From positions 1 to 36,649 of the forward strand of contig CANQVD010000039.1 of the NCBI GenBank assembly GCA_947627215.1: a stretch of DNA of 36,649 nt. The letters run 5' to 3'. The DNA comes from an uncultured Eisenbergiella sp. (GTDB taxonomy: Bacteria; Bacillota; Clostridia; Lachnospirales; Lachnospiraceae). The first letter of the stretch is position 1. Each line of letters begins with the position of its first letter. Positions 24,419-32,717 of this stretch are shown piece after piece. The notes under the pieces are model-generated. The model ran no database searches. It saw only the letters and a program-made list of their open reading frames with translations, and had not been told where the DNA came from. Made by a program: the position numbers and the translations under genes.

Positions 24419-24447
24419 AGTATACATCAAAAACTCAGACTCGTAAA
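24419..24447 (-). promoter_or_regulatory. Candidate promoter reading into the inverted repeat and pgcA
   Basis: TTTACG (24442-24447), a 17-nt spacer and TATACT (24419-24424) on the minus strand. The -35 box overlaps the 3' end of the upstream glycosyltransferase gene. Transcripts would begin just before the outer arm of the inverted repeat. Confidence 0.35.
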
Positions 24448-26414
24448 GAAAAGTCGGGCTTATCCAGCGAAAAATTCGGGTTGAAGTAGGGATCTCCGGC
24501 CTCCAGCTCCGCCTTCCACTTTTCCCGGAACCGGGCGGATTCCTCGTTGTAGCGCTGCGCCTTTTCGCCCTGATCATCCAGCCCCCGGGAGGCGGATTCA
24601 AAATGGTAGAGCTCCGCGAAGGGCGTGAACACGTTGAGATATCCCGCTTTCCGAAGCTTCAGGCAGAAATCCACATCGTTCAGGGAGACGGCGAAGCTCT
24701 CATCCAGCCCGCCCACCTGCTCGTAGGCCGCTTTTTTCACCAGCAGACAGGCGCCGGTGACCGCCGTCATATCCTGGGCATAACAGAGCCGCCCCATATA
24801 GCCCAGATTTTCCCGTTTCTGGCCATAGTGCACATGGCCCGCGGTCCGGTGGGCCCCCAGGCCGATGACCACGCCGGCGTGCTGAATGGTCTTGTCCGCA
24901 TAATAGAGTTTGCCGCCCACGGCGCCCACATCCGGCCGCTGGGCATACATCAGAAGCTCCTCCATCCAGTTGACCGTGATCACCTGGGTGTCGTTGTTCA
25001 AAAGCAGGATGTATTCGCCCTCCGCCTCTTTTACGGCGAAGTTGTTGATCCTAGAATAATTGAATTCCCCTTCACAGGTCAGGACGCGGATGCGGGGATT
25101 GTTTTTCAGCTCCTCATAATATGAAAAGATCTCCTTCGTGACGCTGTTGTTCTCTGCCACGAGGATCTCGTAGTTTTCCCAGGTGGATTTTTCCACGATG
25201 GAGGTGATGCACCGCCGCAGATCCTCCGCATGATCCCTGTTGGGGATCACGATGGAGATCTTCGGCTCTCCCAGGATCTCATAGGTGATCCTGAAGATCG
25301 TCTCAAAGGCGCGGGTGCTGGTGATCGTGAAATGATCAAAGCCGTGCTTGTGCAGATGGTCGGCTACCGCCCCCCGGGCCGATTCGATGGCATAGGGCTT
25401 GGCGTTGATATCGGCGGCCGTACTGCCGGCATGGCTGCGCCAGTAATACAAAAGCCTGGGCACATGCACGATATGTTCCGCCCGGTCCGTCAGCCGCAGG
25501 ATCATATCGTGGTCCTGACTCCCGTCGAACTTCGTGCGGAACAGCTCCGTCCCGTCCAGCAGCTTCCGGGAAAAAACGCTGAAATGGCAGATATAGTTGT
25601 TGGCCCGCAGATTGTCCACCGCATAGTCCGGCTTGAAATGCATGGTGATCATCCGGTTGATATCGCCGTTTTTGAAGGTGGCCTCGTCGCAGTAAAGATA
25701 GTCCGCGCCCTTTTCGTTGATGGCCTTCACATATTCGTACAGCGCACAGGGATGCAGGATATCGTCGTGGTCAAACAGGCCGATATATTCTCCCGTGGCC
25801 ATCCTGCAGCATTCGTTGGTATTGCCCGATATCCCTTCGTTTTTCTCCAGATGCCGGTAAACGATGCGGGGATCCTTCGCGGCATATTCCTGACAGATCT
25901 GGCCCACATGGGCGTGCGCCGCATCGGAACCGTCCGCCAGGCACAGCTCCCAGTTGCCGTAGGTCTGCCACTCCACCGAATCCAGCATTTCCTTCAGAAA
26001 ATTCTGCGGTGTGTTCCACAGCGGCACCAGAATGCTGATTTTCACCATCCGTTCAAAGATGGTCTCCTCCTGCGCTTTCCGTTCCTCCGACGTCGGGAAG
26101 CTGGCCGTGCCGTAATAGGTCATGGCTTTCCTTTCCCAGGCCTTGTATTTCAGCTTCTGCACCACGCCGCCGATGCTGCCGCAGTTTTTCAGCCGGTCCT
26201 TCTGTCGGATCACGAAATGCATACACTTCCTGGCAGGCGCGGAGGCCTTCCAGAGCGGGTTATTTTTGATACGGTTCAGTTTAAACGTCAAATCGTCTAC
26301 CTGATCCTCCAGCTCAGCCACCCGCCCCGCCAGATACACCGCCTTATAGTGCTCTTTTTCGTAGGCGTCCCTATAATCCTTTTCCGCCGCAGCGGTCTGC
26401 GTTTTTTCTTCCAT
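24435..26414 (-). CDS. Tandem-domain GT2 glycosyltransferase
   Basis: A 659-aa protein with a coiled-coil N-terminus (about 20-50, VAELEDQVDDLTFKLNRIKN) and two GT-A domains. Domain 1 (about 123-385) has VKISILVPLWNTPQNFLKEML, NEGISGNTN, LFDHDDIL (DHDD 215-218), YCDEA, GSQDHDMILRLT and YYWRSHAGSTA. Domain 2 (about 393-640) has KISIVIPNRDHAEDLRRC, YEILVAENNS, ILLLNNDTQVI (NNDT as DXD), AGVVIGLGAHRTAGH, TAVTGACLLVKK and the catalytic-base block SLNDVDFCLKLRKAGY. Both DXD motifs look intact, so it may add two sugars or alternate linkages, as in other bi-domain rhamnan or galactan synthases; the sugars are unknown. ATG 26414 follows GAGGAG. It lies 45 bp after the next GT gene upstream. Confidence 0.88.
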   Translation of the reverse strand: MEEKTQTAAAEKDYRDAYEKEHYKAVYLAGRVAELEDQVDDLTFKLNRIKNNPLWKASAPARKCMHFVIRQKDRLKNCGSIGGVVQKLKYKAWERKAMTYYGTASFPTSEERKAQEETIFERMVKISILVPLWNTPQNFLKEMLDSVEWQTYGNWELCLADGSDAAHAHVGQICQEYAAKDPRIVYRHLEKNEGISGNTNECCRMATGEYIGLFDHDDILHPCALYEYVKAINEKGADYLYCDEATFKNGDINRMITMHFKPDYAVDNLRANNYICHFSVFSRKLLDGTELFRTKFDGSQDHDMILRLTDRAEHIVHVPRLLYYWRSHAGSTAADINAKPYAIESARGAVADHLHKHGFDHFTITSTRAFETIFRITYEILGEPKISIVIPNRDHAEDLRRCITSIVEKSTWENYEILVAENNSVTKEIFSYYEELKNNPRIRVLTCEGEFNYSRINNFAVKEAEGEYILLLNNDTQVITVNWMEELLMYAQRPDVGAVGGKLYYADKTIQHAGVVIGLGAHRTAGHVHYGQKRENLGYMGRLCYAQDMTAVTGACLLVKKAAYEQVGGLDESFAVSLNDVDFCLKLRKAGYLNVFTPFAELYHFESASRGLDDQGEKAQRYNEESARFREKWKAELEAGDPYFNPNFSLDKPDFSLRV

Positions 26415-26459
26415 GCGAATCTCCTCACAGCATCGGCCCTGCGCCGCGGTCGCCGTTCT

Positions 26460-28460
26460 CTATGACACCGTCAGCGTCTCCGCGCTGAACCGGTACAGCT
26501 TCTGCCGCGAACAGGTATCCTCCCACAACACGCCGATCAGATATTCCCCGGCAGGCAGACTGTCCCGCGGGATCTGCACGCAGAAGCCGGGCAGCTTTGT
26601 ATGAAGGATCCCGTGCAGATTCTCGTCGATATCCGGCCGGTACTGCCTGGTACAGGGGAGCCGGTACACCGTTCCGGCGTCCTCCGCTTCCGCCTGTTCG
26701 CTCAGACCGGGCGCAGGGTATCCCTTTTCCACGGGCTTTAAGAGCAGGCTGAAACGATACCGGCAGTTGTCCACCGCCAGCGCCCAGGTCCAGCCCTGGA
26801 TCATCCAGTCGCCCCGCCCGGACTGCCCGGTCCGCCATTTATCCAGATCTCCGGCGAACTCCACGCCGATGCGCAGCACCTCGTTATGCCATTCGGGCAT
26901 CAGGCCGCCTTCCATGACGGCCGGCGCCGCAGTTTCCACCCGCCGGTCAAAATCATACCGGTTCGCGGGAAAATATTCCGCATCCAGCACATCCGACACC
27001 AGATACCGGTGGTAATAGGGATCTCTGCCGTAAAGCGACGGATGCAGTTCATAAAGCATATTCAGTTCCTGATGCAGGCGGCGCAGCTTCTGTGCGCTGT
27101 CGTCCGCGCCCCGGCTCAGGGATTCATGATGGGTCAGGGAAACGTCGTTGCGCACCACGTTCACATAACCCAGATCGTGCAGATGATAGCAGAATTCCAC
27201 ATCGTTGAAGGCGACCCGCAGCTTCTCGTTAAAGCCCCCGGCCTGCTCATAAACGCTCTTTTTTACCAGAAGACAGGCCCCCGTAACACCGATCACATCG
27301 AAGGCCAGCCGGTTTTTCTTAAAATAAAACTCCAGCGCGTCGGAACGGAACTGCAGCTTGTGCGCCGGTCCCAGATGGATATTGGTGATCCCCGCATGCT
27401 GGATGATCTCCGTGCCCGGATAGATGAGCTTGGCCCCCACCGCGCCCACATGGGGCAGCACGGCCTTCTCCATCATTTTTTCCAGCCAGTCGTCCTGCGT
27501 GATCTCGATATCGTCGTTGAGCAGGAGGATATAATCGCCGGACGCCATGGACACGCCGATGTTGCACATCCGGGAAAAATTGAACTCCATGGGCTCATAG
27601 CGATAGCGGAACCGAAACTCCGGCTGCAGCATATCCCGCATCCGCTCCACCCGCGCCCTGTTTTCGGCGCTGCTGCCGTTGTCCACCACGATGATCTCGA
27701 AATCCCGGTAGGTGGAGGACTCCAACACCGAGTGGATACAGTTGGAAAGCACCCGCGGATTATCCTTGCTGGGAATGACAATGGAAACCCTGCCGGAGGG
27801 TTTTATGGGCCAGCCGCGCCGCGCATATGCGGCCTCCTTCAGATCGCGGAATCGCTCCTCATATCCCCAGGGCTCTATTTTTTGCCGGTGAAACAGCACG
27901 CTGTCAAGATGATCGGCCGTTCCGGTGATCTCCGTCACTTTCAGGACGAAATCATAGAGGTTCCCCTGCCAGTCCGCCTCACCCAGCCAGGACACACGCT
28001 CCGCCGCTTCCCGGCGCACCGCAAAAAAGCCGCCGAAATAAAAATAAGAGAGCAGCGTATCCGGCGACCAGTCCGGCTTGAGCCAGGGATTCTGCCGCAC
28101 GCCGTTCCCGTCCGTCTCATCCTCATCCGCGTAAAGGATCACCGTTTCCGGATGACGGGCAAAATGATCCGACACCAAGGCCAGGTCCCGCATATCCGGC
28201 GTACCGTCGTCCTCGTGAAACACAAGGATGTCCGCGTCCCCGAAACGGCCCGCGGAAAAATCAGCCGTGCATTCCCCGTAGGGGACCACTGCCATCCGCA
28301 GTTCCTTTCCCCGCAGGGACAGCCCTTCCCGCTCCTGCGCTTCCTTTTCCCGCACCCAGCGGTCATAGGAAACCGTCTGCTCCCGAATCTGCTCCTCATA
28401 CCAGTCCAGACGCTTTTTGACCAGCTTCTGCTGCAACGTGTTTTTTATCTTTGAAACCAA
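26460..28460 (-). CDS. Multi-domain GT2 glycosyltransferase with C-terminal beta domain
   Basis: A 666-aa protein. The N-terminal 220 residues are a reduced GT-like domain (DADILVFHEDDGT, VILYADEDETDGNG, LKPDWSPDTLLSYFYFGGFF, YDFVLKVTE) without a leading nucleotide-binding strand. A full GT2 domain follows (about 222-480): RVSIVIPSKDNPRVLSNCIHS, IIVVDNGSS, NFSRMCNIGV, ILLLNDDIEI, IQHAGITNIHLGPAH, GVTGACLLVKKS and VAFNDVEFCYHLHDLGY. The last 170 residues look beta-rich, possibly a carbohydrate-binding or stabilising domain. The start is TTG 28460 with GGAGG 8 nt upstream; it overlaps the end of the preceding gene by 16 bp, which indicates translational coupling. The sugars are unknown. Confidence 0.87.
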   Translation of the reverse strand: MVSKIKNTLQQKLVKKRLDWYEEQIREQTVSYDRWVREKEAQEREGLSLRGKELRMAVVPYGECTADFSAGRFGDADILVFHEDDGTPDMRDLALVSDHFARHPETVILYADEDETDGNGVRQNPWLKPDWSPDTLLSYFYFGGFFAVRREAAERVSWLGEADWQGNLYDFVLKVTEITGTADHLDSVLFHRQKIEPWGYEERFRDLKEAAYARRGWPIKPSGRVSIVIPSKDNPRVLSNCIHSVLESSTYRDFEIIVVDNGSSAENRARVERMRDMLQPEFRFRYRYEPMEFNFSRMCNIGVSMASGDYILLLNDDIEITQDDWLEKMMEKAVLPHVGAVGAKLIYPGTEIIQHAGITNIHLGPAHKLQFRSDALEFYFKKNRLAFDVIGVTGACLLVKKSVYEQAGGFNEKLRVAFNDVEFCYHLHDLGYVNVVRNDVSLTHHESLSRGADDSAQKLRRLHQELNMLYELHPSLYGRDPYYHRYLVSDVLDAEYFPANRYDFDRRVETAAPAVMEGGLMPEWHNEVLRIGVEFAGDLDKWRTGQSGRGDWMIQGWTWALAVDNCRYRFSLLLKPVEKGYPAPGLSEQAEAEDAGTVYRLPCTRQYRPDIDENLHGILHTKLPGFCVQIPRDSLPAGEYLIGVLWEDTCSRQKLYRFSAETLTVS

Positions 28461-30652
28461 AAACGTTTCCTCCTCGCAAGCCCCGCCCGCAGACTTTTCA
28501 GCATTTCCTCATCCGGCCTCACGATCCAGGCCTCTACTGTCAGCACGGTTTCTCCCGCCGGACGGTCCTCCAGAAGATCCAGCCGCACGTTGATATTGGG
28601 ATCCGCCGTGTCAAAAAAGACGCTGGGAAACCCACAGGCAGGCCGGGTCTCATCCCGGGGGGCCGTGCCTTTGAGCAGCACCTTGCCGGGCCGCACTTTT
28701 TCATTCCGTACACCGCCCGACTGCGCCAATCCGCCGTCCAGCATTTCTCCGTTGGTCACTACCGCCCGGGCCAGCTCCGCCTCCGTTAATTGCCGCTCTC
28801 CCAGCAGCACCCTGCGTACGTGCACGATGCACGGCTCCTCCGCGGGATCCAGCCGGATGCCCTTTACACACTCTCCGCAGAGAATCCGCGCCGAAAGCAG
28901 ATTTTCCGAAATATAAGCGTTCTGGATATGATAGGAATGGGCCGGGCTGTAGCCCTCTCCGTAATCCTCAAAAATCTCGATCCTTTTATTGGCGATCTGG
29001 GCAAACGCTTCCTGAAACGGAAGCGCCAGATGACCGATGAGATGCCGCAGGTCCGTCACCGCGGTGCGCAGACTGCCGTCCGACTCCCGCATCACAGCCT
29101 CCTGAAAGGCCGTTTCCCGTCCGGCCAGCCGCGCAAAGGCGGCCCCGTCCATGCCCTGCTCCGCCAGAATGCGCTGCAGGATGGGATGCTCCTTCCGCTT
29201 TCCGTTCTCCAGCACATAACAGTAAAGAGCCCGCTGTATGATGTCCTCCGGCCGTATTTCGGCCGAAGCCCATTCGTAGTCAATGACCGTCCATTTTTCC
29301 CCCTGCACGCAGATATTGGAAAAGATCAGGTCGAAATCCTGCAGCGGCATGCCGTCCGAAACGGCAGAACGGTTTCCCATAACCGCCTCCCGATACCGGG
29401 AAAACAGCGCCAGAAACCGGGGCTCGTCATTCTTTTGCAGGCAATCGTCTAAAAGCTCCTCCAGCGTCACCGCGCTTTCCAGGAATTCCAGCTCCACATA
29501 AGAATCCGACGCCGAAAGCCGGTTCATCTCCAGTCCGCCCGCCGCATATCCCGCCGAAAAGCTCCGGTAATTGTCCGCCAGCTTCCGGATATGTGCCCGC
29601 GCCTCCGGTCCGGCCGGATATTTGCGCACGTAGCGGACGCCGTCCGGCCGCTGGCCAATGTCCGTACGGATGCCGTACCGCGCGGCCCGGTCGTTGGAAA
29701 ACCGGCTGTACACCGTCCCGATCTCCGGACCGGTGAGCACCAGGAACGAATTGCTGTACAGCGGGAACAGATTTTCCCGGATCAGCATGTCAAACACGCG
29801 CTTTTCATCGAAAAGCAGCATCCGGTCCCGGTCAAAATTGCGGAGATTGTTGGACAGTTCTCCGACCCTTGGAAGATACCGGTCGGAATAGAGCATGGTC
29901 ATGAATTTATAATCCGGATAGGGATAATAAAACTGATACGCCGTCTCGCCGCAGTCCCGCAGGATCCGCTCCAGCCCGCCCCGGGTGAAGGTGCGCACCG
30001 CGCCGCCGCCCGGATAATCCTCCAGCCCGGAAAAGAAAGTGCCCAGATGATCCTCCTGGCAGCCCGCCCAGTATTTCAGCCCCATCTTATTTTCAATGGC
30101 GATCACGATCCGTCCGTCCGGCTTCACATGTTTCCGGAGTATCCTGTAAAAATCGTGAAACGGCGTCTGCCCGCCGATATAACTCTGCCCGTACTCAAAC
30201 ACGCCGATGAGACAGACAAAATCGTAATCGGACGGCAGATCCGGCTCGATATCCGTGAAATTTCCCACATGGACGGTCACATTCCCGCAGTCCCGATGCC
30301 GGTACGCGTTGATCAGGCTCCGCTTCCGGGACAGCTCCACGCAGGTCACGCTGCCCGCCATTTCCGCCAGCCGCCCCGTGACGGCGCCGCAGCCGGAGCC
30401 CACCTCCAGCACCTTCATCGACTTGTCCATGGGCAGCCAGGCCACGATATTCTCACGCAGATCAGAGAGGTGATACAGCACCTCCCAGCTTTTTTTCTCC
30501 CGTATCGCCTGCGCGTAGCGCTGCGGCGGGACGCTTCTGACGATCTCCAGAAGCTCATCCTCCGATGCCCCGTCGCAGTAAAAGTCCTCGCCGGGGTAAT
30601 GGCTGTAATTCAGCGTTACCGCCCCGATTTTTTCCAGATTGCCTTTTTGCAT
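28445..30652 (-). CDS. SAM methyltransferase fused to a kinase-like domain (WbdD-like)
   Basis: About 735 aa. The N-terminal class I methyltransferase (about 50-260) has motif I KVLEVGSGCGAVTGRL (80-95), acidic CVELS (104-108), VTVHVGNF, DFVCLIGVFEYGQSYIGG and PDGRIVIAIENKMGLKYW. The middle part (about 280-480) resembles a protein-kinase-like phosphotransferase: YVRKYPAG with a candidate Lys (K344), hinge-like ELEFLESAVTLEELLDD, then LQDFDLIFSNICV (a D-to-N catalytic-loop spacing, D441/N446) and VIDYEWAS in place of DFG (D458). The C-terminal 150 residues are beta-rich or of unknown type. This order recalls WbdD, which caps O-antigen chains by phosphorylation and methylation. Start uncertain: ATG 30652, ATG 30673 or TTG 30698-30700. 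It sits right after the Wzt-type gene. Confidence 0.75.
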   Translation of the reverse strand: MQKGNLEKIGAVTLNYSHYPGEDFYCDGASEDELLEIVRSVPPQRYAQAIREKKSWEVLYHLSDLRENIVAWLPMDKSMKVLEVGSGCGAVTGRLAEMAGSVTCVELSRKRSLINAYRHRDCGNVTVHVGNFTDIEPDLPSDYDFVCLIGVFEYGQSYIGGQTPFHDFYRILRKHVKPDGRIVIAIENKMGLKYWAGCQEDHLGTFFSGLEDYPGGGAVRTFTRGGLERILRDCGETAYQFYYPYPDYKFMTMLYSDRYLPRVGELSNNLRNFDRDRMLLFDEKRVFDMLIRENLFPLYSNSFLVLTGPEIGTVYSRFSNDRAARYGIRTDIGQRPDGVRYVRKYPAGPEARAHIRKLADNYRSFSAGYAAGGLEMNRLSASDSYVELEFLESAVTLEELLDDCLQKNDEPRFLALFSRYREAVMGNRSAVSDGMPLQDFDLIFSNICVQGEKWTVIDYEWASAEIRPEDIIQRALYCYVLENGKRKEHPILQRILAEQGMDGAAFARLAGRETAFQEAVMRESDGSLRTAVTDLRHLIGHLALPFQEAFAQIANKRIEIFEDYGEGYSPAHSYHIQNAYISENLLSARILCGECVKGIRLDPAEEPCIVHVRRVLLGERQLTEAELARAVVTNGEMLDGGLAQSGGVRNEKVRPGKVLLKGTAPRDETRPACGFPSVFFDTADPNINVRLDLLEDRPAGETVLTVEAWIVRPDEEMLKSLRAGLARRKRFWFQR

Positions 30653-30765
30653 CCCGTCATCCCGCCTGTTCATCCCTTTTGCGGCGAAATCGCCCGACAA
30701 AGGCCATCCCGCCGCTTTCCGCCCGCGGCCGCTCCTGCCGCGGCACTGTGCGGCCGACCTGCCGT

Positions 30766-32100
30766 TCAGGTCAGATCTGTCACCTTCACTTCCGATTCCA
30801 TATCAAAATACCCCACCGTATCCTTGTCAGATACCACCGTGAGATCCATCACATCATAGAGCCTGTGATAGACCACAAAATCATCCTTTTCATAGCCGGT
30901 GACCCCCAGGGAGATCAGATAGTCGCCGCCCTGCAGAAGCACCCGCTGGGTAAAGGTGATCTCTTTGACCTGCCCCGCGGACACGCTGTCCAGAAAAGTC
31001 TTTTCAAACATGGTATTGGTGCCGGTCAGCTCCACGCCCTTGATATTTTTGATGGAAAGCGCGAAGATCGGAGCCGGAAGATCCTCATGGATCCGCACCC
31101 GCATGTGCATGGTGAACACGTCGCCCTTGAGCACCGCCGTGGTGCGCACACCCCGGCTGTCGGTGATGAAATATTCCACGATCTCGGCCTGCTTCGTCCC
31201 GTATTCCAGGATCTCGGGATTGACGCCGGCCTGCTCTGAAACGGCTTCTTCCCGTTCCGCGCCGCCCTTCTGCTCCCTGTCCCGGCGTTCCAGGGCGCCG
31301 CGCACTTCGGCGTCCGCCGTCAGATCCGGTACGCCCTCCGCCGCTGTCGGCAGCTCATACTGCCCCACCAGCACCCGCTTATAGGCGTCGATCATATCCC
31401 GGGGACTCCCTTCGCCCAGCTTCACGCCCTGATTCAGGAGCACCGCACGGTCACAGTATTTGCTGATGGCGCTCAGATCATGACTGACGAACAGGATGGT
31501 CTTGCCTTTTTTCTTGAATTCCTCGAACTTCCGATAGCACTTGGCCTGGAAAAACACGTCGCCCACGGACAGCGCCTCGTCCACGATGAGGATCTCCGGG
31601 TCGATATTGATGGCCACGGCAAAAGCCAGCCGCACAAACATGCCGCTGGAATAGGTTTTCACCGGCTGATATACATAATCCCCGATATCCGCGAAGTCCA
31701 GTATATCCTGCAGCTTCGCGTCGATCTCTTTTTCCGAAAACCCGATCATGGTGCCGTTGAGATATATATTCTCAATGCCGTTGTACTCCATGTTGAAGCC
31801 GGCGCCCAGCTCCAGGAGCGCGGAGATCCTGCCGTTGACCTCCACCGTGCCGGAGGTTTCGTGCAGCACACCAGTGATGATCTTCAAAATCGTGGACTTG
31901 CCGGAGCCGTTGGTGCCGATAATGCCCACGGTCTCCCCCCTGTAAATATCCAGGTTCACGTCCCGCAGGGCATAAAACTGCGTGGAACGGGGACGGCGGG
32001 ATAAGCCCAGCGCCTCGATCAGGCGGTCACGGTTGCGATTATAAAGTTTGTAGATTTTGTTCAGGCCTTCTACGTGGATGGCGAGTTGGGTGTTTTCCAT
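30766..32100 (-). CDS. Wzt-type polysaccharide ABC transporter ATPase with C-terminal domain
   Basis: A 444-aa protein. The ATPase domain (about 5-245) has Walker A GTNGSGKST (62-70), Q-loop region, signature YSSGMFVRLAFA, Walker B plus D-loop EILIVDEALSVGD and H-loop LFVSHD; the first 40 residues (KLYNRNRDRLIEALGL) are typical of Wzt/TagH/RfbE-type exporters. After an acidic, Glu/Ala-rich linker (about 270-300) comes a C-terminal domain of about 140 residues (EIVEYFITDSRG, FTMHMRVRIHEDLPAP, TGTNTMFEKTF, YLISLGVTGYEKDDF) that matches the Wzt-C carbohydrate-binding fold, which in O9a-type systems recognises the chain cap. Partner permease: the gene at 34478-35473, two genes upstream. Confidence 0.92.
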   Translation of the reverse strand: MENTQLAIHVEGLNKIYKLYNRNRDRLIEALGLSRRPRSTQFYALRDVNLDIYRGETVGIIGTNGSGKSTILKIITGVLHETSGTVEVNGRISALLELGAGFNMEYNGIENIYLNGTMIGFSEKEIDAKLQDILDFADIGDYVYQPVKTYSSGMFVRLAFAVAINIDPEILIVDEALSVGDVFFQAKCYRKFEEFKKKGKTILFVSHDLSAISKYCDRAVLLNQGVKLGEGSPRDMIDAYKRVLVGQYELPTAAEGVPDLTADAEVRGALERRDREQKGGAEREEAVSEQAGVNPEILEYGTKQAEIVEYFITDSRGVRTTAVLKGDVFTMHMRVRIHEDLPAPIFALSIKNIKGVELTGTNTMFEKTFLDSVSAGQVKEITFTQRVLLQGGDYLISLGVTGYEKDDFVVYHRLYDVMDLTVVSDKDTVGYFDMESEVKVTDLT

Positions 32101-32147
32101 ACGCTTTTATCATCTCTATCCGCGATAATTCCGCTTCACAATCTTTA

Positions 32148-32660
32148 TCAGGAAATTTCTGCATTTTCTTTTTCTATCAAATACCATATGAAATTTCCAA
32201 CTTTATCGGGGACATCTGCGTTTTTCATTTCTGCCAACAAAAAACGGTTGTGAACCCTACGATATCTTTTATCGTAAAACCGCAATGCCCTCCCATTTTC
32301 CGGTTTTACATACCAGTAAATTCTTTCCAGTCCCATTTTTTCAAAACCGAGCCGAATGATCTCTGACATTCCATAGTCTGAATATCCTATGCCCATAGCC
32401 GATTTCCGGACCGTAATCGCAAATTCCGCAGAACCGTTTTTAATATTTTTTAAAGAAACCGTTCCCATATAAATATCGCAGTCATCAACAATGGCAAGAT
32501 GAAGATTATGAGAAATATCCTGCGCCGCATCGATAAAGGCCATACAATCCTCTATTGTTTTCGACATAAAACTTTTCTGAAGCCCTTCTACCACAGATTT
32601 ATCGTGCATCCATTCCAGCATATATGGCGCATCTTTTTGTTCCAGCTTCCGCAGTTTCAT
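32148..32660 (-). CDS. GNAT-family acetyltransferase
   Basis: A 170-aa N- or O-acyltransferase of the GNAT fold (RimJ/RimL type). MKLRKLEQKDAPYMLEWMHD is the usual opening, MGTVSLKNI and AEFAITVRKS the central strands, GIGYSDYGMSEIIRLGFEKMGL the acetyl-CoA pyrophosphate-binding region (a variant of the Q/RxxGxG/A motif) and RIYWYVKPENGRALRFYDKRYRR the late block. Such enzymes in polysaccharide clusters acetylate amino-sugars; here the acceptor is unknown. ATG 32660 follows AGAAGGAA. Codon use is AT-rich, unlike the Wzt gene next to it, and like the membrane protein gene upstream, so both may have been acquired together. Confidence 0.85.
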   Translation of the reverse strand: MKLRKLEQKDAPYMLEWMHDKSVVEGLQKSFMSKTIEDCMAFIDAAQDISHNLHLAIVDDCDIYMGTVSLKNIKNGSAEFAITVRKSAMGIGYSDYGMSEIIRLGFEKMGLERIYWYVKPENGRALRFYDKRYRRVHNRFLLAEMKNADVPDKVGNFIWYLIEKENAEIS

Positions 32661-32717
32661 CTCAGATTCCTTCTCTGTATTTTTTGAACCTTTCCTAAGA
32701 CAAAGCCTCAGGCTGCT

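Noticed and set aside
24147-24446. Short open frames on both strands within the inverted repeat
   Set aside because: They are near-identical because the arms are mirror copies; no start signal, no known domain.
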